Shown here: positions 21,033 to 31,620 of the stretch, piece by piece
Layout: each line of letters starts with the position of its first letter
Position numbering within the stretch: position 1 is the stretch's first letter
DNA from: Adiantum capillus-veneris
Lineage: Eukaryota; Streptophyta; Polypodiopsida; Polypodiales; Pteridaceae
DNA length: 64,000 bases
Reading direction: 5' to 3'
Assembly (NCBI GenBank): GCA_014529385.2
Contig: CM043943.1
Location: forward strand, 103,822,355-103,886,354
The notes under the pieces: generated by a model
What the model was told of the DNA's origin: nothing
The model's database searches: none
The model's input: only the letters and a program-made list of their open reading frames with translations
Program-made: the position numbers and the translations under genes

Positions 21033-23243
21033 CTACTGAATCTCCATATCATTGTCGTAGTCAAGGTCATCAGCGACATATGAGGCCTCGCGAGGCTCGC
21101 ATTGAGTCTCGAAGTCCTCCTCTAGCTCCTCCAAAAGTGTCTCGGCCATAGATGGATTCTCTTGTGCCATCTCCCACTCAGTGAAGGGATCTGCCTTGTG
21201 TGTGACGCTCTTGGCAAGCATGTGCAAGTTAGCGCTCACAAACACCAAATCATTGGCCCTCTGAACCCCAAGGTGATTCCTCTTCTTAGAGGCAATGTGG
21301 CTGTACACACTCCATAGTTGCTCCATGCAACTAGTGGTAATGCTTGGCTAAGGACACGAACAGCCAAGCGCTACAAATGTGGGACATCTCCTCCATAGTC
21401 CTCCCACCACAAAACCGAGCCAATCTTGTTGCGATCAACCTGTGCATCTACAAATCCATAGGAGCCCTTATTTTGCCTGTAGTTGAGTAGCTCGTCTCTA
21501 ATCTTGCGCCTAGTCTCACTGCTAGGCCCAAGGCGCAACAATGCAAGCCGCCATCCTTTGCTCACCTCCTTGTCGGTCTCTTGACGCCTTCCTTGAAACT
21601 CAGGGTCAAGCACATAAGCTGCCACATGAAGTGGAGAGTAGTATCCATTCCACCTCGACTCACACAAGCCATGAATCTCTGCATACTGAACAGAGTCAGG
21701 CACAAGCTTCTCAAGTGTCTCTATCATCCAATCCATGGCTTCGTAGACTTTGTCGATGCATGGCTGCAAGCCCATCCACAACTCGAAGTAGGTGTAGAAT
21801 AGGCTTGACCATGGCGTCAAGAGTCTTCACCTCCTCTCACCAAGTGGCGTCGTTGGCCCATTCTCGGCATTTCAATCCTATTGCTGATGTAGACTCCGGC
21901 ATGGCCTGGAACTCATCACTGAGAAAGAGGCCCCTTGAGGCTCCACCACATGTAGACAAGCGGCCTGGCATAAGCCAATTGAATGCAAATCTTGTCTTTG
22001 AATATTTGAGCAAGGACAAGTGGCTCCTCTTTGAGAACTCATGGCGCACTTTTTGATGGTTGAGCACAAAGGAGACAATTTGAGAGGCGTCATCAATGGG
22101 TGGGTGAAATCCATGACAAGCCCCCTATGTCCTTGAGGAGGTTTTTGAGGCAATGCACCATGCAAAATGTGACATGGATGCTAGGATACATGCCCTCAAT
22201 GATAGCCCCGGCTGCCCTATTTGACGCCTCTCCATCTGCATTTATAGAAAGGACATTCTCCAGGCCGGTGATCTCTATGGTGCTTGTCCACTCCGCAGCA
22301 AGCATCTCCGCGGCCTTGCCACTATCAGATGCATCATGTGACTCCACAAAGTACATCTCCCCCCGAGAGTAGGCCACCACTCCGTGGATGGTGGACCGCT
22401 TACGGGTGTCGCTCCATCCATCTACAAGGAGAGAGACACCATTGGTCTCCCAGAACTCCTTTGTTGCTTGGGTTGCTTGCTCCATGGCAAGCTTCTCTTT
22501 GTCAAGGAGGGTGGTGCGAAGCCTCTCCGATGAAGGTGGCACATAAGAGGAGCCATATTCCCCTATTTCGTAACCATGGTTTGAAAGTATGGAGACCTAT
22601 CCACACAAAATGAGCATGTTGTGTTAGTATGGAGAGTCGGAGTCCAGACCCCATAATGAATACAAAATGGGAAATTGCAATGTGCATATGCCAAGGGAAA
22701 CTCACCGCGAAGCATGGAAGGCAATGTGGTCGTGGAAGAAGAATCGGGCAACTGACCTATCTACCTCTTCTTTCAATTTAGGATTCCAATTTTCGTTGAG
22801 GGTGCTTTGGCGATGCGCAATGGAAGAGAACGGTGTAGATGCATTTGTCTTGAACGCTTGAGAGGTGGAGTCAAGGTTTGCCTCCCTTTGCTCTCGCGGT
22901 GTCGCCGTGGCCCGTGGCGGAGGGATCAATGGCAACAAAACGGCCCCTCTTGGCCGCTTCCGCGACCTCATACACCGCGAGCTTCTCAAGAAGCTCCAAC
23001 CTCTTCTCGGGAGACACTCGAGGGTAAACTTCACCTCGTGATGGGTTCATGAAGAAGATGGGCTCGCACTTTGTTTGCACCACCCATTCTCCTGTATGGG
23101 CATAGCTTGCACGTCCATGGTCTTGCACCACCACCTTTACCACACGCGTTAGAGTCGACTTCATCACACCACGACCATGTTTGCACGGCGGACCTCCTTC
23201 GAGAAGAGCCGGCTTGAGAAGTGGAATTAGCTTGAGATGACAT
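21033..23243 (-). pseudogene. hAT transposase (BED finger, DUF659-like, hAT dimerisation)
   Basis: Start at the ATG at 23243 (MSSQANSTSQAGSSRRRS). A BED-type finger follows: WTCKLCPYRRMGGANKVRAH with HLLHEP. A frameshift after HEP moves the rest (YPRVSPEKRLELLEKLAVYE) to another frame. 22093-22542 carries the catalytic core: LVDGWSDTRKRSTIHGVVAY, SINADGEASNRAAG and VTFCMVHCLKNLL. The 21371-21820 frame has WNGYYSPLHVAAYVLDPEFQ and LWWEDYGGDVPHL; 21033-21326 has EQLWSVYSHIASKKRN, the dimerisation tail. At least three frame changes make it a dead transposase, but all domains are present. Confidence 0.87.
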
Positions 23244-23579
23244 GATGGTGGAGAGAGAGTAGAGCTAAGAGGAGAGCTTGTGTGGAGACAGAGTAGAGGA
23301 GAGCTTCAAAGTTGAGAGGTAGAAGAGGGAGAGAGTGGGTAGAGAGACTCAAGAGTCAAGGGTAGAGCTTGAGCGCCCGAAGGTAGACCGTATGGCGTAG
23401 AGTCTAGATAGTAGACGGTAGAGAGGAGAGGCTTGTCACTTGAGCCTTCATGGAACTTGAGAGACCCAAAGGCCCAAGGGTGCTTTTATAGCCTCCCGAG
23501 GGCCAAAGCCCCCCCAAAAAAATAGACGTTGGCTGCCTCTGTCCTTTAAAAACGGTCTTTTTTTCAACATTTAAAAATC

Positions 23580-23735
23580 TGCCCGTTCCCGGCCGTCCCC
23601 ATCCGTCCCCGGTCCGCGGCAGCCTGCGTTCCCGCCGGTCGGATGAAAATCCATACGTTCCCTGCCATTCCCCTCCGTCCCCGGCCCGGTTACAACCGTT
23701 ATGCGTCCCTAGGCCCCGTCCCCTCCGTCCTCTAT
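23580..23735. repeat. hAT right subterminal repeats
   Basis: Repeated CCGTCCCC / CCCCGTCC motifs on the plus strand, the inverted form of the left-end GGGGACGG cluster. Confidence 0.7.
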
Positions 23736-23751
23736 AAATATGCCAAATACC

Positions 23752-24040
23752 CTGACAATGCAACCGAAGTTTGCCAATGACAAGTGTAATGGCTATGTCC
23801 CGTCCGAGTGCCGCTAGAGCTGCCTCTGCTTGTGGTCCCATCCGATCGGATGTAATCTCGAGCCAAGCCGCCAATTCAGGTGAAATGAAGTTGGCCTTGG
23901 CTCCTCCATCAAAGAAAATCAGGGCTTCTTGATCTTTCACTTTGCCCCAAGCTCGGCAAAGTTCTATATTTTGATTAATCGTGCTTGGGTCAGTATCCAT
24001 GCAATCTGGAACCAATCCTCTTGCCTTTTGTGCCACGTTC
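23752..24040 (-). pseudogene. Retropepsin-like protease, copy C (upstream of hAT insertion)
   Basis: The frame at 23404-24036 begins MAQKARGLVPDCMDTDPST and contains EALIFFDGGAKANFISPELA, the protease active-site region, with D-G-G-A where D-[ST]-G-A is normal. It ends in GKLRLHCQG at the hAT junction; residues beyond that in the same frame are read from hAT DNA. The Ser/Thr to Gly change makes activity doubtful even before the insertion. Confidence 0.8.
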
Positions 24041-25617
24041 CTCTGTTGCTCTCAAACTCTCTCGCTTGTCTTCATTCTGTTCTTGCTGTTCCTTTTTAGG
24101 GCACTTCGCGGAGACGTGCCCATGTTCCCCACATCCAAAACACTTCCCCTCTTTGATGTAGTTGGCCCTCTCTCGAAGAGTGAGCCGGGGTCATGAATCC
24201 TTGTCTTTCTTTTCTTGGGAACTTTTTCTCTTTCTACGTTCATTTTGGAAGTCTGTTGGGTTCTTTGAGTCAAAATCTCATCAGTGGGGTAAGTCAAATT
24301 GCTCAAATGTATCGCAAAACCCTGTTTCGCATGACCCATAATTCTTGAATAGAATTTGACTTTTGTTCCAAGCAGTAGTCTCGGATCTCTGTAGGAAGTC
24401 CGCAGCAAAACCGCTCAATCTGTTCTTTAAATGAGACCTTCTTAAATGAAGAGGCTGGTAGAAAAGAGTTCCAAAATCTCTCGCAATAACGTCCAAAGAA
24501 TCTCCCTTGGTCATCTGAAGATGATTCCGAGAAGATCGTATATCTCGTTCGTACTCCCGAATCAGCTAAGAAGAAATAAAAAGCCTTTTGAATTTCAACA
24601 ATTTAATTGGAGCTTCCTTTCTTAGAAGAAGGGTGGACCACCATGTTCGAGCATTTCCCTTGAAGAAAGATGTAGCCCTCCTAATCTTGGAGTGCTTTGA
24701 GTAATGCCCTCGAGAGAAAGCTATGTCACACTGCTGTATGAAGGCCAAAGCCCTCAGAGCGTCCCGGAATCCAGAAAAAGAGTCAAACTTAATTGACTGT
24801 CCACCTTCTTTGAATTCTTTTACTTTCTTGCTTTTATCTTCGAGGAAGTCTAATTGGTTGGCTTAGTACAAATGCTTCTTCTTTGCATAAAACATGTGAT
24901 CTTCGGAGTCCAAACTGTCTGAGGATGACACCTCTGTAGAACTGTCAGAACTGGGCAAAATTTAGGCTTCTTTGCCTTTTCTTGCCCTTTCCGAAGCTTT
25001 GCTTTTTGCTTCGCTTTTTGCCTTTTCTGTCTTCTTCACTCGAGTGAGAAGAGCTAGAAGAACTGCCAGAAGAAGAAGAAGAAGAAGAAGAAGAACTGGG
25101 TAGTCCTTCAAATCGTACACGCTTCTTTTGCTTTCTTGCCAATGCAAAAGAAGATTGATGGCCCAAATAACCCGTCCCTTTCTTGTGCTTTTTATCGTGC
25201 TTATTGGATTTGTTGTTTGCGTCCAAAAGCCGGGTCATCTGTGTCTAAACCACCTCTTGTAATTCTTGCTCTGTAAACATCCTCGGAGAAGGAGGTTTCT
25301 TGATTGCCGATTTAATGGGTGGTTCTATGGCCTCTTTAATGGGTGTGAACTTCTGCGTAAAGGCTGGTGTGTACTTCTGCGAGGGATTGCTGAGACAAAA
25401 AATTTGCAAATTTTGGATCCTTTGCAATTTTAATCGTTTGCTTTGTTGCCTCGTTAACTAATTGTTGACGTTCCATTTCTTCAATCTCGAACTGAGTAGG
25501 CCAAGGTGGGCCGTACTCTTCTTCTGATTGCTCATGAGAATCTTCTTCGTGATCTCCTCCCGCATTCGCAGATGCAGAAGAAGTCGACTATTTCTGGTTG
25601 GAATCCATAAGTGCCAT
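24041..25617 (-). pseudogene. Gag, copy C
   Basis: A likely start is the ATG at 25617 (MALMDSNQK then a stop). Pieces in order: FTEQELQEVV (25250), TRLLDANNKSNKHDKKHKKG and the Ser-rich block (25060-25110) followed by HSSEEDRKGKK, then EFKEGGQSIKF, MAFIQQCDIAF (24748), ARTWWSTLLL, DHCLEQ-like sequence and a CCHC knuckle around 24110-24150 in a different frame. Many frame changes. The organisation matches copies A and B, and protein divergence is visible throughout. Confidence 0.83.
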
Positions 25618-25644
25618 GAGAAAAGGATCAGATTTCCCGGTCGC

Positions 25645-25656
25645 GCTTTGATACCA
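25645..25656 (-). other. Primer binding site, copy C
   Basis: Sense TGGTATCAAAGC beside the 5' LTR: the Met-tRNA site with one substitution relative to copies A and B. Confidence 0.88.
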
Positions 25657-25657
25657 C

Positions 25658-26199
25658 TGTAACAAACTTGGACACCCCAAGTCAAGATTCTACCGCGACA
25701 CAATAGAGAATCGCTTCAAAATAGTTCACAAAATTGACACAGCCCGGAGTAGTTCCATGCCCAAAGGTATTGGCCCCAAAGATTGGCGCCCCTTTCGGTA
25801 TTTCTTTTTGTATTAATCTGAGTTCAAAGTACAAGAGAGTAGGCAAGTGCTCACTCTCAGACTTTGCGTCCAGATGCTCTGAGAAGTGAGGCCCTGCCTA
25901 CTTATTTATTAGTACAAGGGATGCCCAAAAGCAGAGCCCCAAAAATCTCTACACCGAAAATCTTCTTCATCTCAAAAGCAATTTGCCCAAAAGCTGCCAT
26001 AAAAATCAGCCAACGCAATTTACGGAAATCCATATAGGCTGCCACGTCATCAACGCTGTGAAAAGTGGGATTCCGTAGGGTTTTCCACGTCAGCCTGCCA
26101 GCGCATTTTGCAGGGGTCCGTACTGCTGCCACGTGGCATTTCTACCGCAGTCACCGTGTGTGTGTGTTTGGAAGCCTGCCACGTCACCAGTTTGTGACA
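25658..26199 (-). repeat. 5' LTR of chromovirus copy C
   Basis: 542 bp, sense TGTCACAAACTGGTGACGTGG to GTCCAAGTTTGTTACA. The (CA)n run near 26155-26168 is shorter than in the 3' LTR. The TATA region reads AATAAATAAGTAGG where the 3' LTR has TTATAAATAAGTGG. Confidence 0.9.
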
Positions 26200-26560
26200 T
26201 ATACCAATCACACCAGGCCTTCAAGGTAATCAAAAAGAGACCTCTTGAGAGATGTCTAAAGACTGCAAGTTGTAATCTACTAGGGTTTCCGCGGCAAGCA
26301 TTTTAGGATACCCCCCTCTGCCAGAAGCTGCTAGAAACCATATAACTTTAGGCAAAAATTTTCTTGAAAGCTTGCCAAGTCCTTGGAGTGTGCGGCTTGG
26401 TAGCTATAGACATCCACCACTGCATGGCACTACCTCTGAGAAGAACAGCGGCTTGAAAAAAAACAAAAAATCCTTGATCCTTCTTTGCAAGTGATCTTTA
26501 TGGCTTATGCCCTGTAAGATAGAGCGTTGAAGACAGGAGCACGCCCGATGCACGATGAAG
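26200..26560 (-). pseudogene. Gypsy gag relic
   Basis: On the minus strand around 26440-26340 the sequence reads AVLLRGSAMQWWMSIATKPH followed by RTWQAFKKIF, a retrotransposon Gag capsid signature (WW followed by W..F...F). No knuckle or start is visible. It directly abuts the 5' LTR of copy C, so it may be part of an older element into which copy C inserted. Confidence 0.6.
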
Positions 26561-27021
26561 TAAGGGTGGGAGTGGCTAATAAGTTTGGGGTCAGGACAGA
26601 AAGATTCTTTAATAAAATTTCCAAAAGGCCTTTGGCCATAAAAAGCAGTTACATGAAAATCTTTCTAACTCAAAAGCAAGTCGCCCAAAAGAAGGTGCTC
26701 AAAAAGTTTCCCAACGTAAATTACGAAAATCTGTACAGTGCCACGTCAGCACATGTCAATGCAAAACGCGGAAATCCATACACTGCTAAGTCAGCACCTA
26801 TCAGCTTGAAATTCAGGCATCCATACAGTTGCCACGTCATCATGTCAGCATAAAATGCGGGATTCCGTGTAGCTCTGCCACAACATCAATCTTTACGCCA
26901 TTCTGTGTGTTGGTGAAACTTCTTCTGCTGCTTCTGCTTCTTCTAGGGTTTAGGCCCCTTGGCCGGGATCTGCAAGTCAGCTCCGTTCTTCAGTGGCTTG
27001 ACACGTCAACAATTTGTGACA
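26561..27021 (-). repeat. Diverged, truncated LTR of the chromovirus superfamily
   Basis: The sense start at 27021 reads TGTCACAAATTGTTGACGTG, as in the other LTRs, and repeated GCCACGTCA / GCGGGATTCCG segments match copy C. The 3' (R-U5) part is missing, and no primer site follows. Confidence 0.65.
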
Positions 27022-27640
27022 GTTAGCCTCGTTGAAATGCTACATCTCTAAAAATAAGTCTTAATGGAAGTAATATTTGAGTTTGCTTGCAACAAAACTA
27101 TTCATAATTCAAAGAGGAAGACACCATTTCAGATTATCAAGGGTGGCAAGAAGGTTCCTATCTTGTGCACCAAAGACAAAATATTATGGGCAAATCGTTT
27201 TGTACAGGATCAAGAAATTGCTGCCAAGGTTAAGGAGGCTTTGCAACAAAAGTCTCAAGAATAGTATAAGGCAGCAAACAAGCTTCACCGTGACTTGCAG
27301 TCGAAGGAAGATGACTGGTGTTTCTTATGTTTGAAAAGGCACGCCTTAGAAAAAGTAGGTAAGGAGTTTTTTTCCACATCTAAGTATGCAATACTATGGG
27401 CCCTCCCAGATTTCAAAAAAGATCAACAATGTAGTCTTTAGACGTCAGATACTTGGAAGATTCACAATGCAGTTCATGTGAGTCTATTGAGACCTATCAA
27501 AGGTGAAGTGCCAGAGGACAAGGAGCAAGAGGAGCAACCAAAGGTAAGGAGATTCTTTTACATGAGCAGGTCCTAGCACACAAGGAAAGGAAAGAGAAGG
27601 GAAGGCTAGTCCAAGTAAATCTAACATTTCATTCTACGCA
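27022..27640 (+). pseudogene. Integrase C-terminal relic, plus strand
   Basis: 27064-27264 reads FEFACNKTIHNSKRKTPFQI, LCTKDKILWANRFVQDQEIA and KVKEALQQKSQE, then, in shifted frames, KAANKLHRDLQSKEDDW, SDTWKIHNAVHVSLLRPIKG. This is the end of a chromovirus integrase like 2594-2200 of copy A. It runs in plus orientation and stops before the chromodomain. Confidence 0.8.
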
Positions 27641-27849
27641 AACTGTGACAAAGGAGTAGAGTGGCTCCCCTCTTGTGTAGCATGCACTGCCCCAGATTCA
27701 ACCTACTTATTTGACGTGCATTTTTGGAATAATTGGTGCTAAACCAAATCTGGCAAGGTAAAGCGGTGGTATCTGAGGAGTATCTACCAAGTCCTTCTCC
27801 TCTCTCCACTTTGCATCAAGAGCAGGATAGTTTCTAAACTTTGCCAAGT
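27641..27849 (-). pseudogene. Chromodomain-end relic, minus strand
   Basis: The minus strand reads KFRNYPALDAKWREEKDLVD and TPQI, then continues like the post-chromodomain tail of copy B (CMLHKRGATLLLCHS versus CSGMHKRGVTPLLC). It faces the plus-strand integrase relic just to its left, so the two halves of one coding module are inverted relative to each other. Confidence 0.75.
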
Positions 27850-28112
27850 ATTTATACTCTACTGCTTCTCACAAGTCTAGGGCACTTCCTTGTATGGCTA
27901 GTGTCTCCGGGCTAGCCACCCATAGCATAGGTTGTACCTTGTCCGGCCGCCCGAGTTTGGGGCCGGCCGTCCACTTAGTTGGGCGCCCACCTTTGGCACT
28001 CATATATATGGGACCAGGGGGGTACACATTTCATATATCATCTGATCATAGTACGGGTCTCTTGCTCTGGTAGTCAATGGGGGGTTCATCGCCCCCTCTT
28101 CCCCATACCAGC

Positions 28113-28173
<61 letters not shown>

Positions 28174-28207
28174 GCACATGCGCGCACTCACAACCCAAGG
28201 TGGCGTA
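27850..28207 (+). repeat. Copia-type LTR, first of a tandem pair
   Basis: Closely similar to 28208-28592 and to 62103-62485. Shared blocks are GGCTAGTGTCTCCGGGCT, CACCCATAGCATAGGTTGTA, CTCTTGCTCTGGTAGTCA and ATCGCCCCCTCTTCCCCATA, followed by (TC)n at 28114-28170. The TGTTA start seen in the others is degraded here. Orientation is inferred from the copy at 62103, where a primer site follows the LTR. Confidence 0.75.
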
Positions 28208-28491
28208 TGTGTTAAATTTACACCACTTTACTGCTTCACACAGGTCTAGGGCACTTCATTGTACGGCTAGTGTCTCCGGGCTGGCCACCCATAGCATAGG
28301 TTGTACCTTGTCCAACCACCCGAGTTTGGGGTTGGCCGCCCACTTGAGTTGGACACCCACCTTGGGCACTCATATATATGGGGCCAGGGGGTACACATTT
28401 CATATATCATCTGATCATAGCACGGATCTCTTGCTCCGGTAGTCAGTGGGGGGCCTGATCGCCCCCTCTTCCCCATACCAGTGTTTGTGTC

Positions 28492-28573
<82 letters not shown>

Positions 28574-28592
28574 CACACGCGTGCTCTCATAT
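28208..28592 (+). repeat. Copia-type LTR, second of a tandem pair
   Basis: Starts TGTTAAATTTACACC, the TGTTA start typical of plant Ty1/copia LTRs, and ends around GTGCTCTCATA. It contains (TC)n at 28495-28569. It is separated from the first copy by 17 bp and is not followed by a primer site. Confidence 0.75.
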
Positions 28593-28724
28593 GAAATAGA
28601 GTCAACCAATTTCTCTTCGACATTTTTGGGATGCTGACAAGGTGACAAAACTCTGCCGACTGACTTTAGATGTGTGAATGTTATGGTTGAAATTTTTCAA
28701 GGACAGATTGATTCACATACTCTT

Positions 28725-28786
<62 letters not shown>

Positions 28787-29151
28787 GTAAATTCTAGAGA
28801 AAAAAACAGGATAGATTTTTAGAGAGAGAAAATTCTACGAGGGAAGAGAGAAAGTTAAAGAGGTAAATTTTAGGTTTTACAAAGAGAGAATCAGCACCCT
28901 GTAGTGAAAGAAGAGAGAATCTATAGAGAAAGTCATTGTGCGGCTCGGAAGATTCTTGCTATGACTTGGACTTTGGGAGGGACCATCCTTTCTATAAGAG
29001 AGTCTGTGTCTCCATAAATATAGAATGATCAATTACCTGCCCAGTCTAGACAGAGAGACCAGAATGCCTAAAATCCACCATAGAGAGAGTGGCTCTCAAC
29101 GCTCCTCGAGTCTCAAGGTGAGAGATATGCAAAACTCTCTCTTCTTGAACT
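28593..29151. other. Purine-rich spacer with (GA)n, no gene
   Basis: A (AG)28 run at 28729-28784 followed by about 250 bp of GAGAGA-rich sequence. No conserved frame. Confidence 0.65.
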
Positions 29152-29427
29152 ATGACGCATCCTGAGATATGGTTATCGATCACCATGGTGCAATTCTCCA
29201 AATATAAAGCGAGCTTCAACTTTGAAATCTCTAGGTCCCTAAAACTACATCACATTCAACAAGTTGCAAAAGAGCAAAGTGATGATCAAAATCAACATTT
29301 TGAAGACCAAGGGGTCTCTATGCTTACTGCAAAACCCATTATAGGCAAAGCTGGTGATGGATTACTCTGGATAGGTTCACTCAACACATCGTCTAAACTA
29401 CCTCAATCAAACAAAACCACAAAATGA
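29152..29427 (+). CDS. Unrecognised 91-codon frame
   Basis: Open frame beginning MTHPEIWLSITMVQF and ending SNKTTK. No signal peptide, membrane segment or known motif was recognised. It lies downstream (on the opposite strand) of the MORN gene exons and may be chance. Confidence 0.15.
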   Translation: MTHPEIWLSITMVQFSKYKASFNFEISRSLKLHHIQQVAKEQSDDQNQHFEDQGVSMLTAKPIIGKAGDGLLWIGSLNTSSKLPQSNKTTK

Positions 29428-29652
29428 TATTGTATGCAATACAGTTTAACGTATTAGTGTGAAATTGGCACATACTCCAAGGTTTACCAGGATTTGTGAA
29501 TACCTGTGTCTGTGTCTGCATCCTTCTCCATCTGTGGAGGTTTACAGAGATCATCTCTATTGCAAAAATACTGCCCTAGGCTTACCTATAAATGACAAGA
29601 GACCCATGCCTCCTATAGTACGAGAGAAACATTTGATGAGGGGAAAACGTAC

Positions 29653-30523
29653 ATGCAAACCAATTCCATGTCTTCGACCTCGCAGCCAGTCTCCACAATA
29701 AAAAGAGCCGTCCTTGTACTTCATCCAGCCACGGCCCCGCCGCTGATTGTTTCTTAACTCACCTCTATATTCCTGTTCATGCACGAAACAAACACACTTT
29801 GCTGAGTAGATATGAAAAAGACTCAAGAAAAAAATCCAGTTCCTTTTAAAACCCTCAACAAATCCTGACAGCAACCAGAAAACTAGGTGCCTTCAAAAGC
29901 TACATTTTTTTGATAAATAATCATCATCATCTGCTGATTTGTTTTCAATCGTACCTCACCATTCGTGTAAAAAACGGACCCAAATCCAGTCTTGCTACCA
30001 TATGACCATTCGCCATTGTAAACCATGTGCATTTTTCCAGAGACAGGGTGAGGTATGTGGTGTTGACCCAGGCCATGCGGTAGGCCACCAAGCATGTCGC
30101 CAATGTAAAAACCTCCAGAGTTGCCTTGCAAGATAAAATGACCCTGTGCATCGCAAAATGGGGAAACGGGAAGAGCACGATGAGCTAGCTGATGAAGTTT
30201 CCTGGGATGCTCTTCTTTGTTGTGTGCACGGAGGGCCCGTTGGACGCGAACAAGAGATGGAGGGTGAATATCTGGGTGGAATGCAGAGGGAGGGTTCGTG
30301 AGAACAATTCGAGCACCCCGCCTTGGCTTTTTAGGGTTGGCCTGTTCATTTGGAGATGACGCGTTTGCCTTCTTTACGGATGGATTGCTCCTTGTGGAAG
30401 AGAAGGGTGATGATGACTCGGTGGGGGGTGGCGAGGGTTCTGTTGCAAGTGCTGGAGCTCCTGCCACAAAAAGAGACACGGGAGGCGACACATTTTCACC
30501 TTCAGCATTCGCAGCTTCTGCCC

Positions 30524-30527
<4 letters not shown>
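29653..30527 (-). CDS. MORN-repeat protein gene, exons 1 and 2 (3' part not resolved)
   Basis: Exon 1 is 30527-29955 (191 codons) and exon 2 is 29772-29653 (40 codons). The intron has donor GAG/GTACGA and acceptor AACAG/GAATAT, and both junctions I chose are phase 0; the next donor is CAT/GTACGT at 29653. The protein begins MGAEAANAEGENVSPPVSLF with a Pro/Ser-rich, probably disordered N-terminus and a basic patch KKPRRGAR. At least four MORN motifs follow: YIGDMLGGLPHGLGQ, YNGEWSYGSKTGFGSV, YRGELRNNQRRGRGW (formed at the splice) and YCGDWLRGRRHGIG. MORN repeats form membrane- or protein-binding scaffolds; the specific role is unknown. Later exons were not found between 29652 and about 29150, so the gene may be truncated or have long introns. 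Confidence 0.8.

Positions 30528-30559
<32 letters not shown>
30528..30559 (-). promoter_or_regulatory. (GA)n tract immediately upstream of the MORN gene ATG
   Basis: The sense strand is (GA)n running directly into the ATG at 30527. GA tracts in plant 5' UTRs are known binding sites for BBR/BPC factors. Function here is inferred from position only. Confidence 0.45.
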
Positions 30560-30565
<6 letters not shown>

Positions 30566-31072
30566 CTATTCCCCAACACAATCGCGCAGCGCGCTCTCTC
30601 AGACACAAGAGATACCAAAGGTGGTAGCTGCCCCAAATTGATCCACGTGGCATGTTTTAAAAAAGCGACCACCACAAATATACACTTTTTGTTCTCTAAT
30701 GAGAGGTGAGAGAGTGTGGAGACCCGCTGAATCATAGGTTGGGTTCACACAAGTTCGACTATATCCCTCGCTAAAAGTTCTACCTCCGTCCTCTTCGTTC
30801 ACATAGAGCGGCAGCACAAACATTCAAAATAGCTATGGGTGATGGCATGGGGGAAGAACCAAAGGCTTCCATCCAGTGCATCAAAGATCAACTACCATCC
30901 CCACGTTTCACGTTGAAAAGTTGGGTGGAACGTTTTCTCTTTCGAGGGGAGGACTCGCCCATCGGGTGGTGGGTGAGGAACTCCAAAACTTCTTTTTGCT
31001 CCAATCACTGAGCACCGATGTTCTACCACGCCCCGTCCCCTTTTTCTATTGCCTCCCCATCTGTGATCGATG
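30560..31072. other. Upstream region of the MORN gene, no other gene recognised
   Basis: Presumed promoter and 5' flank. It ends where the old gypsy integrase begins at 31073. Frames on both strands lack recognisable motifs. Confidence 0.5.
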
Positions 31073-31620
31073 TCAAAAACCATACATAAGCAAGAAGGGA
31101 CTAAACCTAGTTGATATATGCTTTTCACTTTTAAAAGCAAACTCCAAAATAGAAAGATACTCTTCCCAATCTGATTTCTTTTTGCTAATGTATGCTCGTA
31201 GCGTATCCTCTAGCACTTGATTAACACGTTCAATTTGTCCATCCATCTTTGGGTGATCTGCAGTACTGATATGAGTTGTGTTCCACACCGTTTAAACACA
31301 GCCCTCCAAAAATGATTGTTAAACTTGGGATCTCGGTCACTCACAATGTTGTTGAGCAATCCATATAACCTGTAAAAATTGGTAACAAACAACTTGGCTA
31401 ACTATGGAGTTTTAATAGTAAACTTGATCGGAATAAACTTACAAAGTTTAGTCAATTTATCTACAATCACCCATATCGATTCATGACCTCATATAATGGT
31501 TGGTAGACCCACAATGAAATCCATAAAGATACTCTTTCATTTACCGTTGGGAATCTCCAAAGGATGCAAGAAACCTCTTGCCTTCGGGCGCTTTGCTTTA
31601 AGACATAGTTTTGAACATAG
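31073..31620 (-). pseudogene. Integrase core relic of the old gypsy element
   Basis: Reads FMDFIVGLPTII, VIVDKLTKLCKFIPIK, NNIVSDRDPKFNNHFWRA, DHPKMDGQIERVNQVLED and LEFAFKSEKHISTRFSPFLL across two overlapping frames. Catalytic Asp and Glu positions are visible (VDKLTK, SDRDPKF, QIERVNQ). Truncated before the C-terminal module. Confidence 0.85.

Larger units (their letters stand above)
20636..23744 (-). mobile_element. hAT-superfamily DNA transposon nested in copy C
   Basis: A 3.1 kb insertion that breaks the protease region of copy C and is flanked by AAATACC. It encodes on the minus strand a transposase with BED zinc finger, DUF659-like catalytic core and C-terminal dimerisation region. 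Both ends carry clustered GGGGACGG-like motifs in inverted orientation (20660-20710; 23585-23735). Terminal inverted repeats are weak: the ends read AGAGTTACATGGG and, inverted, GGCATATTTATAG, so exact ends have some uncertainty of a few bases. Confidence 0.86.
18048..26199 (-). mobile_element. Chromovirus copy C, internally deleted and carrying a nested hAT transposon
   Basis: Minus-strand gypsy element with LTRs 18048-18594 and 25658-26199, a primer site at 25645-25656 (one mismatch) and a purine tract at 18595. Compared with copy A, a deletion near 18625-18636 removes integrase from its catalytic core through the chromodomain. A 3.1 kb hAT element (20636-23744) sits in the protease region. 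LTRs and proteins differ clearly from copies A and B, so this is a sister subfamily. No matching 5-bp target duplication was found (left CGCAA, right TATAC), suggesting end loss or inter-element recombination. Confidence 0.9.

Noticed and set aside
27850-28592. Long frames of Leu/Ser and Arg/Glu repeats
   Set aside because: They are translations of (TC)n/(GA)n microsatellites inside LTRs, not proteins. The same applies at 39141-39201 and 55973-56011.
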